Positions 16,037-24,991 of a stretch of DNA of 64,000 nucleotides are shown here, one piece after another (positions within the stretch are counted from its first letter, which is position 1; the number at the start of each line of letters is the position of its first letter). The stretch is from Novosphingobium sp. SG919. GTDB lineage: Bacteria; Pseudomonadota; Alphaproteobacteria; Sphingomonadales; Sphingomonadaceae. Location of the stretch: contig NZ_JABCNG010000004.1 of the NCBI RefSeq assembly GCF_012932495.1, positions 62,001 to 126,000 on the forward strand. Direction: 5' to 3'. The notes under the pieces are model-generated. The model made no database searches, was not told the DNA's origin, and worked only from the letters and a program-made list of their open reading frames with translations. The position numbers and the translations under genes were made by a program.

Positions 16037-17098
16037 ATGATCCCGGGCCGAGACGCTGCCGCTTCCCTGATGCAGCGTCTCGGCCTGCGCCTGCCGTTGG
16101 TCCAGGCGCCGATGGCGGGGGTTTCCACCTCGGCCATGGCAGCGGCGGTGTCGAATGCCGGCGGCCTGGGTTCGATTGCGGTGGGCGCGACCGATGCGGC
16201 AGGCGCACGCGCGATGATTGCCGCCGTGCGCGCCGCCACGCCTCACGCATTTAACGTCAACGTCTTCGTGCATGCCACCCCGCGTGTCGATCCGCCGCGT
16301 GAAGCGGCGTGGCTTGCTGCGCTGGCGCCGCAATTCGCCGCCTTTGGCGTGCAGCCGCCCGCAGCGCTTGCCACCATCTATCGCAGCTTTGCCGATGACG
16401 CGGCGATGCAGGCGCTGCTGGTCGAACTGGCGCCGCCCATGGTCAGCTTTCATTTCGGCCTGCCCGATGCCGGCGTGCTGGCCGCCCTGCGCACGGCCGG
16501 CTGCGTGCTGGCGGCCACCGCCACGAACCTGGCCGAAGCGCGCGCGATTGCGGCGGCAGGGCTGGACCTCATCGTGGCGCAAGGGTGGGAAGCGGGCGGC
16601 CATCGCGGCATGTTCGATCCCGCCGCGCACGACGAGCGCCTGCCCATGCTGGATCTGGTGCGGGCGCTATGTAGGGAAACCGCGCTGCCGGTGGTTGCGG
16701 CGGGCGGTATCATGACCGGGCATGACATACGCGCCGCGCTGGGCGCCGGGGCCGTGGCCGCGCAATTGGGCACTGCCTTTGTCGCCTGCCCGGAAAGCGC
16801 GGCACGCGCTGGCTATCGCGCCGCCTTGCTACAGGGCCGTGAGACCGCGATGACCAGCGCCATTTCCGGTCGACCCGCCCGCTGCCTGGTCAACCGCTTC
16901 ACCAGGTTGGAAAATCTGCCAGCCGTACCGGATTATCCGCGCGCCTATGCGGCCGGCAAGGCACTCGATGCCGCAGCCCTGGCGCAGGGCGAGGATGGCT
17001 TTGGCGCGCAATGGGCCGGCGCCGGCGCGGCGCAGACCCGCGCGCTGCCCGCTGCTGCGCTGGTGGAGCAACTGGCGCGCGAACTCGCTCAAGCCTGA
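16037..17098 (+). CDS. Nitronate monooxygenase (2-nitropropane dioxygenase family)
   Basis: 353 residues from ATG 16037. A flavin TIM barrel with the N-terminal PLVQAPMAGVSTSAMAAAVS, the GLGSIAVGA turn, and the FMN-binding QGWEAGGHRG segment, followed by PVVAAGGIMTG and LGAGAVAAQLGTAFV. The family oxidises toxic alkyl nitronates such as propionate 3-nitronate with FMN and O2. It lies 4 bases after the aminotransferase stop, so the two are probably co-transcribed. It converges on ribE, with the two 3' ends overlapping by about 10 bases. Confidence 0.87.
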   Translation: MIPGRDAAASLMQRLGLRLPLVQAPMAGVSTSAMAAAVSNAGGLGSIAVGATDAAGARAMIAAVRAATPHAFNVNVFVHATPRVDPPREAAWLAALAPQFAAFGVQPPAALATIYRSFADDAAMQALLVELAPPMVSFHFGLPDAGVLAALRTAGCVLAATATNLAEARAIAAAGLDLIVAQGWEAGGHRGMFDPAAHDERLPMLDLVRALCRETALPVVAAGGIMTGHDIRAALGAGAVAAQLGTAFVACPESAARAGYRAALLQGRETAMTSAISGRPARCLVNRFTRLENLPAVPDYPRAYAAGKALDAAALAQGEDGFGAQWAGAGAAQTRALPAAALVEQLARELAQA

Positions 17099-17712
17099 CG
17101 CGACAGGCTCTGCATGCGTTGCAGGTAGCGGGCGAGCACGTCGATCTCCAGGTTTACCCGGCGGCCCGGAGCCAACTGGCCGAGCGTGGTGATCTGCGCG
17201 GTGTGGGGAATGATGTTGAGCGCGAAATGGCACGAACCATCGGCCTGGTCGGCCACTTCGTTCACGGTCAGCGAAACGCCATCCACGGTGATCGAACCTT
17301 TGGCCGCGATATAGGGTGCCAGTTCGGGCGGTGCCGCAATGCCGACGCGCAGGCTGCCCCCTTCGGGGCAGATGCCCACCACTTTGCCCAGTGCATCGAC
17401 ATGGCCGGTCACGATATGGCCGCCCAATTCATCGCCCAGGCGCAGGGCGGGCTCCAGGTTCACCGGAGCGCCGGCCTGCCACTGCGCCGGGGCGGTGCGG
17501 CTGATGGTCTCGCCCGAGACATCCACGGCAAACCAGGCTTCGCCAGCCACGCCGCCCTTTTCCACCACCGTCAGGCACACGCCCGAGCACGCGATCGAGG
17601 CGCCGATGGCGATGCGCGCCGGGTCCATGGCGCAGGAGATGGTCACGCGCTTGTCGCCCTTGTCGGCAATGGCAATCACGTTGCCCACTTCGGTGACGAT
17701 CCCGGTAAACAT
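17089..17712 (-). CDS. ribE: Riboflavin synthase alpha subunit
   Basis: 207 residues with the two tandem lumazine-binding halves. MFTGIVTEVG at the N-terminus, the SIACSGVCLTVVE repeat, GGHIVTGHVD at the start of the second half and KGSITVDGVSLTVNEV are diagnostic. It dismutates two 6,7-dimethyl-8-ribityllumazine molecules to riboflavin. AAGGAAA precedes ATG 17712. It follows ribD by 22 bases on the same strand, forming a small riboflavin operon. No FMN riboswitch is visible in that gap. Confidence 0.95.
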   Translation of the reverse strand: MFTGIVTEVGNVIAIADKGDKRVTISCAMDPARIAIGASIACSGVCLTVVEKGGVAGEAWFAVDVSGETISRTAPAQWQAGAPVNLEPALRLGDELGGHIVTGHVDALGKVVGICPEGGSLRVGIAAPPELAPYIAAKGSITVDGVSLTVNEVADQADGSCHFALNIIPHTAQITTLGQLAPGRRVNLEIDVLARYLQRMQSLSRQA

Positions 17713-17734
17713 GGTGCTTGCTTTCCTTATGCGT

Positions 17735-18712
17735 TCAGCGGCAGCGGTCGTAGACGGTGAGGGTGTCGCTGCCAAGCTGGCACTGGCTGGCGATGCCCCA
17801 TCGGCCATGGGCGCTGGCGAGCGTTTCCAGCCCAAGGTTACCAACCGCGCCAAGCCCCGGTCCGACGAGAATCGGGGCGCGATAAAGCAGCAGGCGATCG
17901 ACCAAGTCGGCCCGCAGGAACGTGGCCGCAGCGCCCGCGCCGCCTTCCACGAACAGCCATTGGACATCGCCAAACGCGCGGGGTGCGGTCACATCGGCCA
18001 CGGCGTGCCAGCCATCGGGCGCGGCCCCCCGCGTCAAAACCCAGCGCTGCGGGCTGCGCGGCTCCAGGCCGGGCAGGCGTACATCGAGCCGGGGGGCATC
18101 GGCGCGCAGCGTGCCGCCACCCACCAGGATGGCATCGGCCCGCGCCCGCTCTGCATGGCAATGGGCGCGCGCCTCTGGCCCGGTGATCCAGCGGCTTTGC
18201 CCATTGGCCAGCGCAATCGCGCCATCAAGCGTCAGTGCCAGCTTGAGCGTGACATGAGGCCGTGCGGCCGTGGTGCGCAGCAGGAAACCGGCCAGGGCCG
18301 CGGCGCACGCGGGGGAGGGGAGCAGATCGGTGGCAATGCCCGCCGCGCGCAGCCGCGCCAGGCCCGCGCCGGCTGTGCGCGGATCGGGATCGCCATGCCC
18401 CACGACCACGCGCGCCGGGCGGGCAGCGACCAGCAGATCGGTGCAAGATGGCCCCCGGACCGAGGCATGGGCGCAAGGTTCGAGGCTGACGTAGACGGTG
18501 GCACCGGCAAGATCACCCGACACGCCCGCCAGGGCCATGGCTTCGGCATGGGGCCGCCCGCCGGGCTGGGTCCAGCCGCGCGCGATCACGCGGCCCTGGC
18601 GCACGATCACGCAACCGACAGCCGGATTGGGCGCGCTAAGCGGCCGGCCACGCGCAGACAGCGCGGCGGCCGCAGCCAGCCAGCGCCGGTCTGCGTCAGG
18701 GCTTGCCGTCAT
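17735..18712 (-). CDS. ribD: Bifunctional riboflavin deaminase/reductase RibD
   Basis: 325 residues. The N-terminal deaminase domain (about 1-145) has the zinc motif HAEAMAL and PCAHASVRGPSC. The C-terminal reductase domain (about 150-325) has KLALTLDGAIA and ILVGGGTLRADAPRL. It carries out the second and third steps of riboflavin synthesis from the GTP-derived pyrimidine. The start at 18712 lies inside the end of the upstream hypothetical gene (17-base overlap), so translation is probably coupled. It directly precedes ribE. Confidence 0.95.
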   Translation of the reverse strand: MTASPDADRRWLAAAAALSARGRPLSAPNPAVGCVIVRQGRVIARGWTQPGGRPHAEAMALAGVSGDLAGATVYVSLEPCAHASVRGPSCTDLLVAARPARVVVGHGDPDPRTAGAGLARLRAAGIATDLLPSPACAAALAGFLLRTTAARPHVTLKLALTLDGAIALANGQSRWITGPEARAHCHAERARADAILVGGGTLRADAPRLDVRLPGLEPRSPQRWVLTRGAAPDGWHAVADVTAPRAFGDVQWLFVEGGAGAAATFLRADLVDRLLLYRAPILVGPGLGAVGNLGLETLASAHGRWGIASQCQLGSDTLTVYDRCR

Positions 18713-19184
18713 CGGCGGTGGGCGTGGGCGCGGCGGGTACGGCCTTGCCGGTGATCTGGCGGTAGAGCGCGGCGTTCTTTTCCGCCTCTGCCTTCTTTTC
18801 GGCAGCACGCTCCTTGGTGCCGTCGTCGTACATCTTTTGGGTGTCGATGCCGGTGGCCGCACCCACGGCCTTGTACATCTTGCGGATGTCTTCGGCGCGC
18901 TGATCTTCGGCGGCAGCCTCGGCATCGGCCTTCTTCTGGGCTTCGATGTTGCCCTTAAGAATTTCCGCATCGCTGCGGTCGGCGCGCCAGGATTCGAAAT
19001 AGATGATCGTGGGCGGCTTGGGCAGGCCGCGCCCTTCCTGCTGCGTCATCAGGTAAAAGATCCCGCCCGTGACCAGCCCGGCCATGATCAGCGCGCGCGT
19101 GCGATATTCGCTGGGCGCGCCAAGCACGTTCCAGAAATCGAGCACCGCGCGGCGCGGCGAGACGTTGCGGAAGAAGGCTTTCAT
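18696..19184 (-). CDS. Conserved hypothetical single-pass membrane protein
   Basis: 162 residues: a short cytoplasmic N-terminus, one transmembrane helix (about residues 31-48, ALIMAGLVTGGIFYLM), then a charged Ala/Glu/Lys-rich segment likely to be helical or coiled coil (about 70-150). There is no catalytic motif. It overlaps ribD by 17 bases and is its upstream partner in the operon. Small anchored proteins like this occur next to ribD in sphingomonads, but I know no function for them. Confidence 0.75.
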   Translation of the reverse strand: MKAFFRNVSPRRAVLDFWNVLGAPSEYRTRALIMAGLVTGGIFYLMTQQEGRGLPKPPTIIYFESWRADRSDAEILKGNIEAQKKADAEAAAEDQRAEDIRKMYKAVGAATGIDTQKMYDDGTKERAAEKKAEAEKNAALYRQITGKAVPAAPTPTADDGKP

Positions 19185-19246
19185 CGCCCCTCAGATAGGG
19201 ATGGTGCGGGCGGAACGCAAATGAGTCTCTTGGCGTGGCGGGAAAT

Positions 19247-19330
19247 GCCCCTCCACCAGCCTGTGGCTGGTCCCCCTCCCCATTGCATGGGGAGGACCTG
19301 TTCGATCCTCCCTGCCGAAGGCGGGGAGGG
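19247..19330. repeat. Sphingomonad intergenic hairpin repeat
   Basis: Three successive hairpins: CCAGCC/GGCTGG at 19256-19270, CCTCCCC/GGGGAGG around 19275-19294, and a CCTCCCTGCC/GGCGGGGAGG pair around 19306-19328. The same C- and G-run architecture recurs at 31398-31435. It lies downstream of the metallopeptidase stop and before the next gene, so it may end transcription. Confidence 0.6.
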
Positions 19331-19344
19331 GACCGCCGCGTCTT

Positions 19345-20094
19345 TCACCCGAACAGCCGGTAGAGCCCGCGCCCTTCGGCCTTGAGCCAGCGATTGGCCG
19401 CCGCCACGCTGCCTTCGAACAATTGGCCCAGCAGGGCATGGAACGCGGGGCTGTGATCGAAATGCACAAGGTGCGCCACTTCGTGCGCGACCACTGACCG
19501 GCGCACGGCGTCTGGTGCCATGATCAGGCGCCAGTTGATGCGGATCGAGCCATCCGATGCGCAACTGCCCCAGCGGCGCTTGGCGTTGGACAAGGCCAGG
19601 CGCGGCACCGGCAGGCCGGCACGGGCGCAATAGTGCGCCAGGTCTGCCGCGCAGAGCCGCAGCGCTTCGGCGGCGAGCCAGCGCTCCACGCGCCCGGCGA
19701 GTTGCTCGGCCGGGCCGCCCACCAGCAATTGCCCGTCATCCACCACCGGCCGTCGCGGGTGGCGCGCGTCCCACGCCACGGTCAGCACGTCGCCGCGAAA
19801 GGGCAGGGCGGTGCCCGGCGCCAGTTGTGCCGGCGGCGGCAGGCGTTCGAGTTGCGCGGCGAGCCAATCGGCCCGGTCGCGCACAAAGGCCACGGCATCG
19901 GCGGTGCGCGCCCAGGTGGGGATGGAAATGCGCGCGGCGCTGCCATCGTGGGCAAGGCGCAAGGTCATCCGCCGGGCCTGGGGCAGACGGCGGATTTCCA
20001 CCGGCAGGTTGCGCCCGGCAACCTTCACCGTGTGCGGCTGGGCCAAGGCCGGTTTGGGGGGCGGTTCGGGCAGGCGGCGCAGCCAGTCGATCAC
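19345..20094 (-). CDS. YgjP-like (M48/SprT-type) zinc metallopeptidase domain protein
   Basis: 249 residues from GTG 20094, whose GTGA overlaps the upstream YcgN stop by 4 bases. The N-terminal beta domain contains RRMTLRLAHDGSAARISIP, followed by the conserved KRRWGSCASDGSIRINWRL and the zinc motif HEVAHLVHFDHSPAFH (HExxH with a third histidine). The family (DUF45/YgjP) is a predicted metal-dependent hydrolase. It is translationally coupled to YcgN and the SCO gene upstream. The substrate is unknown. Confidence 0.87.
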   Translation of the reverse strand: MIDWLRRLPEPPPKPALAQPHTVKVAGRNLPVEIRRLPQARRMTLRLAHDGSAARISIPTWARTADAVAFVRDRADWLAAQLERLPPPAQLAPGTALPFRGDVLTVAWDARHPRRPVVDDGQLLVGGPAEQLAGRVERWLAAEALRLCAADLAHYCARAGLPVPRLALSNAKRRWGSCASDGSIRINWRLIMAPDAVRRSVVAHEVAHLVHFDHSPAFHALLGQLFEGSVAAANRWLKAEGRGLYRLFG

Positions 20095-20597
20095 GGCAGA
20101 CGGAAGCCCATCGGCGCGCGTGGGCTTTCCGGGGTGTCCCTGTCCCGGTCTGCATCGTCCCATTCCACATCGCTGACGATGTGGTTTTCCAGCGGGCCGG
20201 CCACCACTTCGCTGATTGCCTTGCCCACCACGGAAACCCCGGCGCGGTGCACCGCATCGCGATCCCCGCTTTCCAGATAGTGCCAGGCGGGCAATGGCTC
20301 TCCGGCCGCGCGCAGGCGATAGGCGCACGTCGCCGGCAGCCAGGCAACCTGCGCCACCAGCCGGGGCGTCAGGCGCAGGCAATCGGGCACCATGGCGCGG
20401 CGATGGCGGTAATCGGAACAGCGTGCGGTCTTGGTATCGAGCAGGCGGCAGGCCACGTTGGTATGATAGACTTCGCCGGTGTCCTCGTCTTCCAGCTTGT
20501 GCAGGCAGCACTTGCCGCAGCCATCGCACAGCGCTTCCCATTCGTCGCGGCTCAGCGCCTCGATCGGCTTGTCCCAGAAGCGTTCGGTCTCGGCCAT
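20091..20597 (-). CDS. YcgN family cysteine-cluster protein
   Basis: 168 residues. The conserved cluster CDGCGKCCLHKLEDEDTGE near the N-terminus, with NVACRLLDTKTARCSDY, identifies the UPF0260/YcgN family, whose cysteines probably bind an iron-sulfur cluster or another metal. The start is ATG 20597, 2 bases after the SCO gene stop. It overlaps the metallopeptidase by 4 bases. The function is not established; conservation in proteobacteria is strong. Confidence 0.9.
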   Translation of the reverse strand: MAETERFWDKPIEALSRDEWEALCDGCGKCCLHKLEDEDTGEVYHTNVACRLLDTKTARCSDYRHRRAMVPDCLRLTPRLVAQVAWLPATCAYRLRAAGEPLPAWHYLESGDRDAVHRAGVSVVGKAISEVVAGPLENHIVSDVEWDDADRDRDTPESPRAPMGFRLP

Positions 20598-20599
20598 GG

Positions 20600-21250
20600 T
20601 CAGTGCACCCAGCGCGCGAGTTCGGCCGCAACGGCGGCGCCGTTCTGCTCCACCGGCAGCAGGGCGATCGGCTTGCCATCGGGCCCCATCAGGTAGGCGG
20701 CGCGGCTGTGGTCCATCAGATAGGCTTGTGGCGGCGAACCCTTGGGGGCGGCGCGCTTCCCGTAATAGACCGCAAATTCCTTGGCGACGGCGGCAATCTG
20801 TTCGGGCGTGCCGGTCAGGCCCACCAGTTCCTTGCCGAAATTGCCGGTGAACTGGGCCAGGACCTGGGGCGTATCGCGCGCCGGATCGATCGAGACGAAC
20901 ACCGGCACCAGCCGGGCGGCCTGGTCCGGGTGCGCCTTGGCAAAGGCGTGATAGCCCTGCATCAGGTTGGCCGTGTCGAGCGGGCAGACATCGGGGCAAT
21001 ACGTATACCCGAAATAGAATACGGTGTACTTGCCCGCGAAATCGGCGGCGCGCACGGTCTTGCCAGCCTGGTCGACCAACGTGAAATCGCCGCCGAGCTG
21101 GGCCCCGGCCAGGGGCGCCTCGCTGGTGGGCGTTCCCCCGCCGCAAGCGCCGAGCGGCAGCGTGAGAGCGAGCGCCAGCGCGAGCCGTGACAGGCACTTG
21201 CGGGCAACAATCGGCAAGAACGAAGGGTGATCCATGGCGTGGCGGTTCAT
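20600..21250 (-). CDS. SCO1/SenC family copper chaperone lipoprotein
   Basis: 216 residues. A signal sequence with lipobox LPLGAC places the lipidated cysteine at residue 36. The thioredoxin-like domain has the copper motif C-x3-C at C85 and C89 (YTYCPDVCP) and the distal histidine in YLMDHSRAAYL. SCO proteins deliver copper to the CuA site of cytochrome c oxidase. It is first in a three-gene minus-strand operon with YcgN and the YgjP peptidase. An alternative start is the ATG 5 codons later. Confidence 0.92.
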   Translation of the reverse strand: MNRHAMDHPSFLPIVARKCLSRLALALALTLPLGACGGGTPTSEAPLAGAQLGGDFTLVDQAGKTVRAADFAGKYTVFYFGYTYCPDVCPLDTANLMQGYHAFAKAHPDQAARLVPVFVSIDPARDTPQVLAQFTGNFGKELVGLTGTPEQIAAVAKEFAVYYGKRAAPKGSPPQAYLMDHSRAAYLMGPDGKPIALLPVEQNGAAVAAELARWVH

Positions 21251-21315
21251 GCTCTGCTAACAGCGCGCTTGCAAGGGCCACCTGCATGGTGGCCAGGCCA
21301 CAAGGAGGCCAGGCC

Positions 21316-21978
21316 ATGAGGAGGAAAGCAGCCGTGACGTTCAAGTGGGCCAATTCGCGCCGCATCGCTCTTGCCCCGTATATCGCGGCGTGCATCGCGG
21401 CCCCGGCCGTGGCGTTCTTGCCCGCCGCCCCGGCGCTGGCCCAGTTTTCGGAAAGCTACAAGTTCCTCGATGCCGTGCGCAAGAAGGACGGCGACAAGGT
21501 CAACGAGGCGCTGCAAAACCCCGCCAGCCAGATCGTCAACACCAAGGACGTCTCCACCGGCGAAACCGCGCTGCACATCGTGACGCAGCGGCGCGACCTG
21601 CTGTGGATGCAGTTCCTGGTGGGCAAGGGCGCCAATGTGAACGCGCGCGACAACAAGGGCACCACGCCGCTGGTGATCGCCACCAACCTGGCCTTCCTGG
21701 AAGGGGTGGATTTCCTGATTTCCGTGGGCGCGCGGGTGGACGATCCCAACAACACCGGGGAAACGCCGCTGATCACCGCCGTGCATGGCCACAACATGGC
21801 CCTGGTGCGCGCGCTCCTGAAGGCCGGCGCCAATCCCGACCGGCCCGACAATTCCGGCCGTTCGGCGCGCGATTATGCCGCGCTCGATCATTCCCAATCG
21901 ATTTCCGACGAGCTTGAGTCCGCGGCCAAGAAGCGGCAGAGCGGCAAGGCCGCGCAGACATATGGCCCCACGTTCTGA
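21316..21978 (+). CDS. Exported ankyrin-repeat protein
   Basis: About 220 residues. A signal peptide ends near APALAQFSES. Ankyrin repeats follow: TGETALHIVTQRRDLLWMQFLVGKG, NKGTTPLVIATNLAFLEGVDFLISVG, TGETPLITAVHGHNMALVRALLKAG and NSGRSARDYAALD. Periplasmic ankyrin proteins usually mediate protein contacts or protect partner enzymes; here no partner is adjacent. The start is ambiguous: ATG 21316 has AAGGAGG upstream, and the in-frame GTG 21334 has AGGAGG. It is divergent from the SCO gene and 26 bases before COQ9. Confidence 0.85.
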   Translation: MRRKAAVTFKWANSRRIALAPYIAACIAAPAVAFLPAAPALAQFSESYKFLDAVRKKDGDKVNEALQNPASQIVNTKDVSTGETALHIVTQRRDLLWMQFLVGKGANVNARDNKGTTPLVIATNLAFLEGVDFLISVGARVDDPNNTGETPLITAVHGHNMALVRALLKAGANPDRPDNSGRSARDYAALDHSQSISDELESAAKKRQSGKAAQTYGPTF

Positions 21979-22004
21979 ACGCTGATCCCGCCAGGAGACC
22001 CGCT

Positions 22005-22694
22005 ATGATCGCTACCCCCGATCTTGCCACGCTTGAAGCCCTCGATCTCGATCAGTTGCGCGTGGAACTGGCGCCGCTGGTGGCCGAAGCGGCGATGTTC
22101 GACGGGTGGACCGGCGCGGCGGTGGACAGCGCGGCCCAAGCCGTGGGCCTTGACCCTGCGGTTGCGCGCCTGGCCTATGGCGTGGGGGAAAGCGGGTCGG
22201 CGATGACCATGATTGCGGCCTGGATCGCGCGGATCGATGCCGACATGTCGCGCGCCCTGCCGGCGCAGGACCTGGCCAAGCTGCCGATTCGCGAGCGTAT
22301 TCGCCGCCTGGTGCAGTTCCGCCTCGATGCCTTGGCCGGGATGGAAGAGGCGTTGCGCCGCGCCTTGATCGAGATGGCCCGCCCGCGCAACTCTGGCCAA
22401 AGCCTCAAGCTGGGCTGGCACAGTGCGGATGCCATGTGGCGCCTGGCCGGGGACACCGCCACCGATCTCAACCATTACAGCAAGCGCGCTACGCTTGCCG
22501 CGCTCTATGCCGCCACGCTTGCCGTCTTTGCCGAGGATCGCAGCGAAGACCATGCCGAAACCCGCGCGTTCCTGGATCGCCGGATCGAAGGCGTGATGCG
22601 CTTTGAAAAGCTCAAGGCCGGGCTGTTCAAGCGCAAGGGCGAACGCTTCAGCCCGGTGCGCCTGCTCGGTCGCCTGCGCTATCCGGCGCGCTGA
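22005..22694 (+). CDS. COQ9 family protein (ubiquinone biosynthesis)
   Basis: 229 residues, all-helical with a TetR-like fold. The family signatures are IRERIRRLVQFRLDALAGMEEALRRAL and LGWHSADAMWRLAGDTATDLNHYSKRATLAALYAAT (both read from the central region). COQ9 binds isoprenoid lipids and assists COQ7 hydroxylation in ubiquinone synthesis in mitochondria and alphaproteobacteria. It follows the ankyrin gene on the same strand and is followed by a hairpin. Length is usual for bacterial members. Confidence 0.9.
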   Translation: MIATPDLATLEALDLDQLRVELAPLVAEAAMFDGWTGAAVDSAAQAVGLDPAVARLAYGVGESGSAMTMIAAWIARIDADMSRALPAQDLAKLPIRERIRRLVQFRLDALAGMEEALRRALIEMARPRNSGQSLKLGWHSADAMWRLAGDTATDLNHYSKRATLAALYAATLAVFAEDRSEDHAETRAFLDRRIEGVMRFEKLKAGLFKRKGERFSPVRLLGRLRYPAR

Positions 22695-22701
22695 CAGTTT
22701 G

Positions 22702-22721
22702 AACCCGCTGGCGCGGGTTTT
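22702..22721 (+). terminator. Short hairpin after COQ9 gene
   Basis: AACCCGC and GCGGGTT form a 7-base stem with loop TGGC, followed by a short T run. Modest rho-independent terminator. Confidence 0.5.
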
Positions 22722-22801
22722 GCGGCACCGGCCCGCTCCCCCCGATCAATCTATTTGCGAACGACTTGCATAAGCGGCTGGCCTATGGCAGCGGGGCTGG
22801 T

Positions 22802-23047
22802 GTGACGCTCGATGAACTACCGCTGGGCCACGATGCCCGAATCGCTTCGGTCGATTGGGCCGCGCTTGTGCCCGAAGAGGCGCAGCGCCTGCGCGCCCTG
22901 GGCTTTGACGAAGGCGCGCAAGTGCGCCTGGCCTATCGCGGGGTGTTCCTGGGGCGCGATCCCCTGGCGATCGAGATCGGGCGGATGACCGTGGCCCTGC
23001 GCCGCATCCATGCCCGCGCCATGCATGTGGAAGATCTGGCGGCATGA
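22802..23047 (+). CDS. feoA: Ferrous iron transport protein A
   Basis: 81 residues from GTG 22802, which gives the usual FeoA length; TTG 22766 would add 12 residues. The SH3-like fold shows TLDELPLGHDARIASV, LRALGFDEGAQVRL and a final MTVALRRIHARAMHVE. FeoA stimulates FeoB at the inner membrane. Its stop overlaps feoB by 4 bases (ATGA), so the pair is coupled. No Fur box was recognised upstream and no feoC follows. Confidence 0.9.
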   Translation: MTLDELPLGHDARIASVDWAALVPEEAQRLRALGFDEGAQVRLAYRGVFLGRDPLAIEIGRMTVALRRIHARAMHVEDLAA

Positions 23048-24903
23048 GCCGGGGCCCGTTCGTCGCTGCGCTCGTCGGCAATCCCAACGCCGGCAAGAGC
23101 GCGCTCTTCAATGCCCTGACCGGCGCCCGCCAGAAGATCGCCAACTATCCCGGCGTCACCGTGGAGCGCAAGGCCGGCCGCCTGCTGCTGCCCAGCGGAG
23201 AGCCGGTGGAGCTGGTCGACCTGCCCGGTTCCTATGGCTTTGCCGCGACGAGTCCCGACGAGGAAGTGACCCGCAAGGTCATCATGGGCGAGCAGGCGGG
23301 GCAGGTTCGCCCCGATGTGCTGGTCGTGGTGCTCGATGCGTCGAACCTGGAACAGCACCTGGTCTTTGCCCAGGAAGTGCTGGAACTGGGCCGCCCCACG
23401 GTGGTGGCGCTCAACATGGTCGACCTGGCCGCGCGCGACGGGTTGACGATCGACGCTGCCGCGCTCGCTGCCGAACTGGGCGTGCCGGTGATCGAAACCG
23501 TGGCCGTGCGGCGCAAGGGGCTGGCCGAGCTTGCCACCGCCATTGCCACTGCGCGCGACACGGCTGCGCGTGACAACGCACCCGCGCCGCGCGTGCACGT
23601 CACCTTGCCCGAACGCCGCCTGCTGGCCCGCCAGATGGCGCAAGGGGCCACGCTTTCGGAAACCGCGCGCCATCGCGTGCACGCGCAGATGGACAGGCTG
23701 CTGCTGCATCCCTGGGCCGGGCCGCCGATCCTGTTTGCCCTGCTGTTCGTGGTGTTCCAGGCGGTGTTTTCCTGGGCGGCGCCGTTCCAGGATGCGCTGG
23801 AAGGCCTGGCCACGGCGTTTCAAAACCTGGCGCGGACGGAACTGCCCGCCTCGCTGCTGCGCGACCTGCTGACCGAAGGGATCATCGGCGGCGTGGGCGC
23901 AGTCATCGTGTTCCTGCCGCAGATCCTGATCCTGTTCTTCTTCATCCTGGTGATGGAAGCGACCGGCTACATGGCACGCGCCGCGTTCCTGATGGACCGC
24001 ATGATGGCCGGCGTGGGGCTTTCCGGCCGCAGTTTCATCCCGCTGCTGTCCAGCTTTGCCTGTGCCATTCCCGGCATCATGGCCACGCGCAGCATCACCG
24101 ATCCCAAGGACCGCCTGACCACGATCCTGATCGCGCCGCTGATGACCTGTTCGGCGCGGCTGCCGGTCTATGCCGTGATCATCGCCGCGTTCATTCCCAA
24201 CAGCCGCGTGCTGCCCGGCGTGGGCCTGCAGGGGCTGGTGCTGTTCGCGCTCTATGTTGCCGGCATTGTCGGGGCCATGGCGGTGGCCCTGATCCTGCGT
24301 CGCTCGGTCACCAAGGGCGCGGCATCGGGCTTCATCATGGAATTGCCCAAATACCAGCTGCCCACGATCAAGGACCTGGCGCTGGGCTTGTGGCAGCGCG
24401 CCTGGGTGTTTCTGCGCCGTGCCGGCACGATGATCTTCACGGTCACCGTGGTGCTGTGGCTGCTGCTCAATTTCCCCCGCGCCGAACCGGGCCAGAGCCA
24501 GGTCGATGCCTCGATCGCCGGGCACATTGCCAATGGCCTGGCCGTGGTGGTCGAGCCGATCGGCTTCAACCGTGACATTGCCCTGGCGCTGATCCCGTCG
24601 ATGGCCGCGCGCGAAGTGGCGGTCAGTTCGCTTGCCACCAGCTATGCGGTCGATTCCAAGGATGAAGAGGCCCAGGACATCGCGCTGGGCGACCAGCTCA
24701 AGCACCACTGGACGCTCGCCACCGCGCTGGCGTTCCTGGCCTGGTTCGTGTTCGCGCCGCAGTGCATGTCGACCATCGCGGTGACGCGGCGCGAAACCAA
24801 TGGCTGGAAATGGCCAGGCTTCATGCTCGCCTACCTGTTCGCCCTGGCCTATGTCTTTGCCGGGATCACCTATTGGACGGCCTTGGCATTTGGCTTGGGA
24901 TGA
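23044..24903 (+). CDS. feoB: Ferrous iron transporter FeoB
   Basis: 619 residues. The cytoplasmic G domain starts with GNPNAGKSALFNALTG (G1), then VDLPGSYGF (G3) and ALNMVDLA (G4). After a helical linker, the membrane part (about residues 220-619) contains the two conserved gates, including SFACAIPGIMATRSI and TCSARLPVYAVII, and the late AREVAVSSLAT. It imports Fe(II) across the inner membrane. It is coupled to feoA. The protein is at the short end of the family, with a compact C-terminus. Confidence 0.95.
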   Translation: MSRGPFVAALVGNPNAGKSALFNALTGARQKIANYPGVTVERKAGRLLLPSGEPVELVDLPGSYGFAATSPDEEVTRKVIMGEQAGQVRPDVLVVVLDASNLEQHLVFAQEVLELGRPTVVALNMVDLAARDGLTIDAAALAAELGVPVIETVAVRRKGLAELATAIATARDTAARDNAPAPRVHVTLPERRLLARQMAQGATLSETARHRVHAQMDRLLLHPWAGPPILFALLFVVFQAVFSWAAPFQDALEGLATAFQNLARTELPASLLRDLLTEGIIGGVGAVIVFLPQILILFFFILVMEATGYMARAAFLMDRMMAGVGLSGRSFIPLLSSFACAIPGIMATRSITDPKDRLTTILIAPLMTCSARLPVYAVIIAAFIPNSRVLPGVGLQGLVLFALYVAGIVGAMAVALILRRSVTKGAASGFIMELPKYQLPTIKDLALGLWQRAWVFLRRAGTMIFTVTVVLWLLLNFPRAEPGQSQVDASIAGHIANGLAVVVEPIGFNRDIALALIPSMAAREVAVSSLATSYAVDSKDEEAQDIALGDQLKHHWTLATALAFLAWFVFAPQCMSTIAVTRRETNGWKWPGFMLAYLFALAYVFAGITYWTALAFGLG

Positions 24904-24991
24904 TCTCCCCACAATTATTGCCAGGCAGACTCGCGCAGGCGGCAAGCGATGCGCTAACACCTTTGTCTGAATTCCATAGGGACGAGATTCG

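Noticed and set aside
14722..16239. 505-codon open frame antisense to the aminotransferase
   Set aside because: Antisense to a clear PLP enzyme with conserved motifs; it has no family features.
17713..17734. Possible FMN riboswitch between ribD and ribE
   Set aside because: The gap is 22 bases, far too short for an FMN aptamer, and no aptamer is seen upstream.
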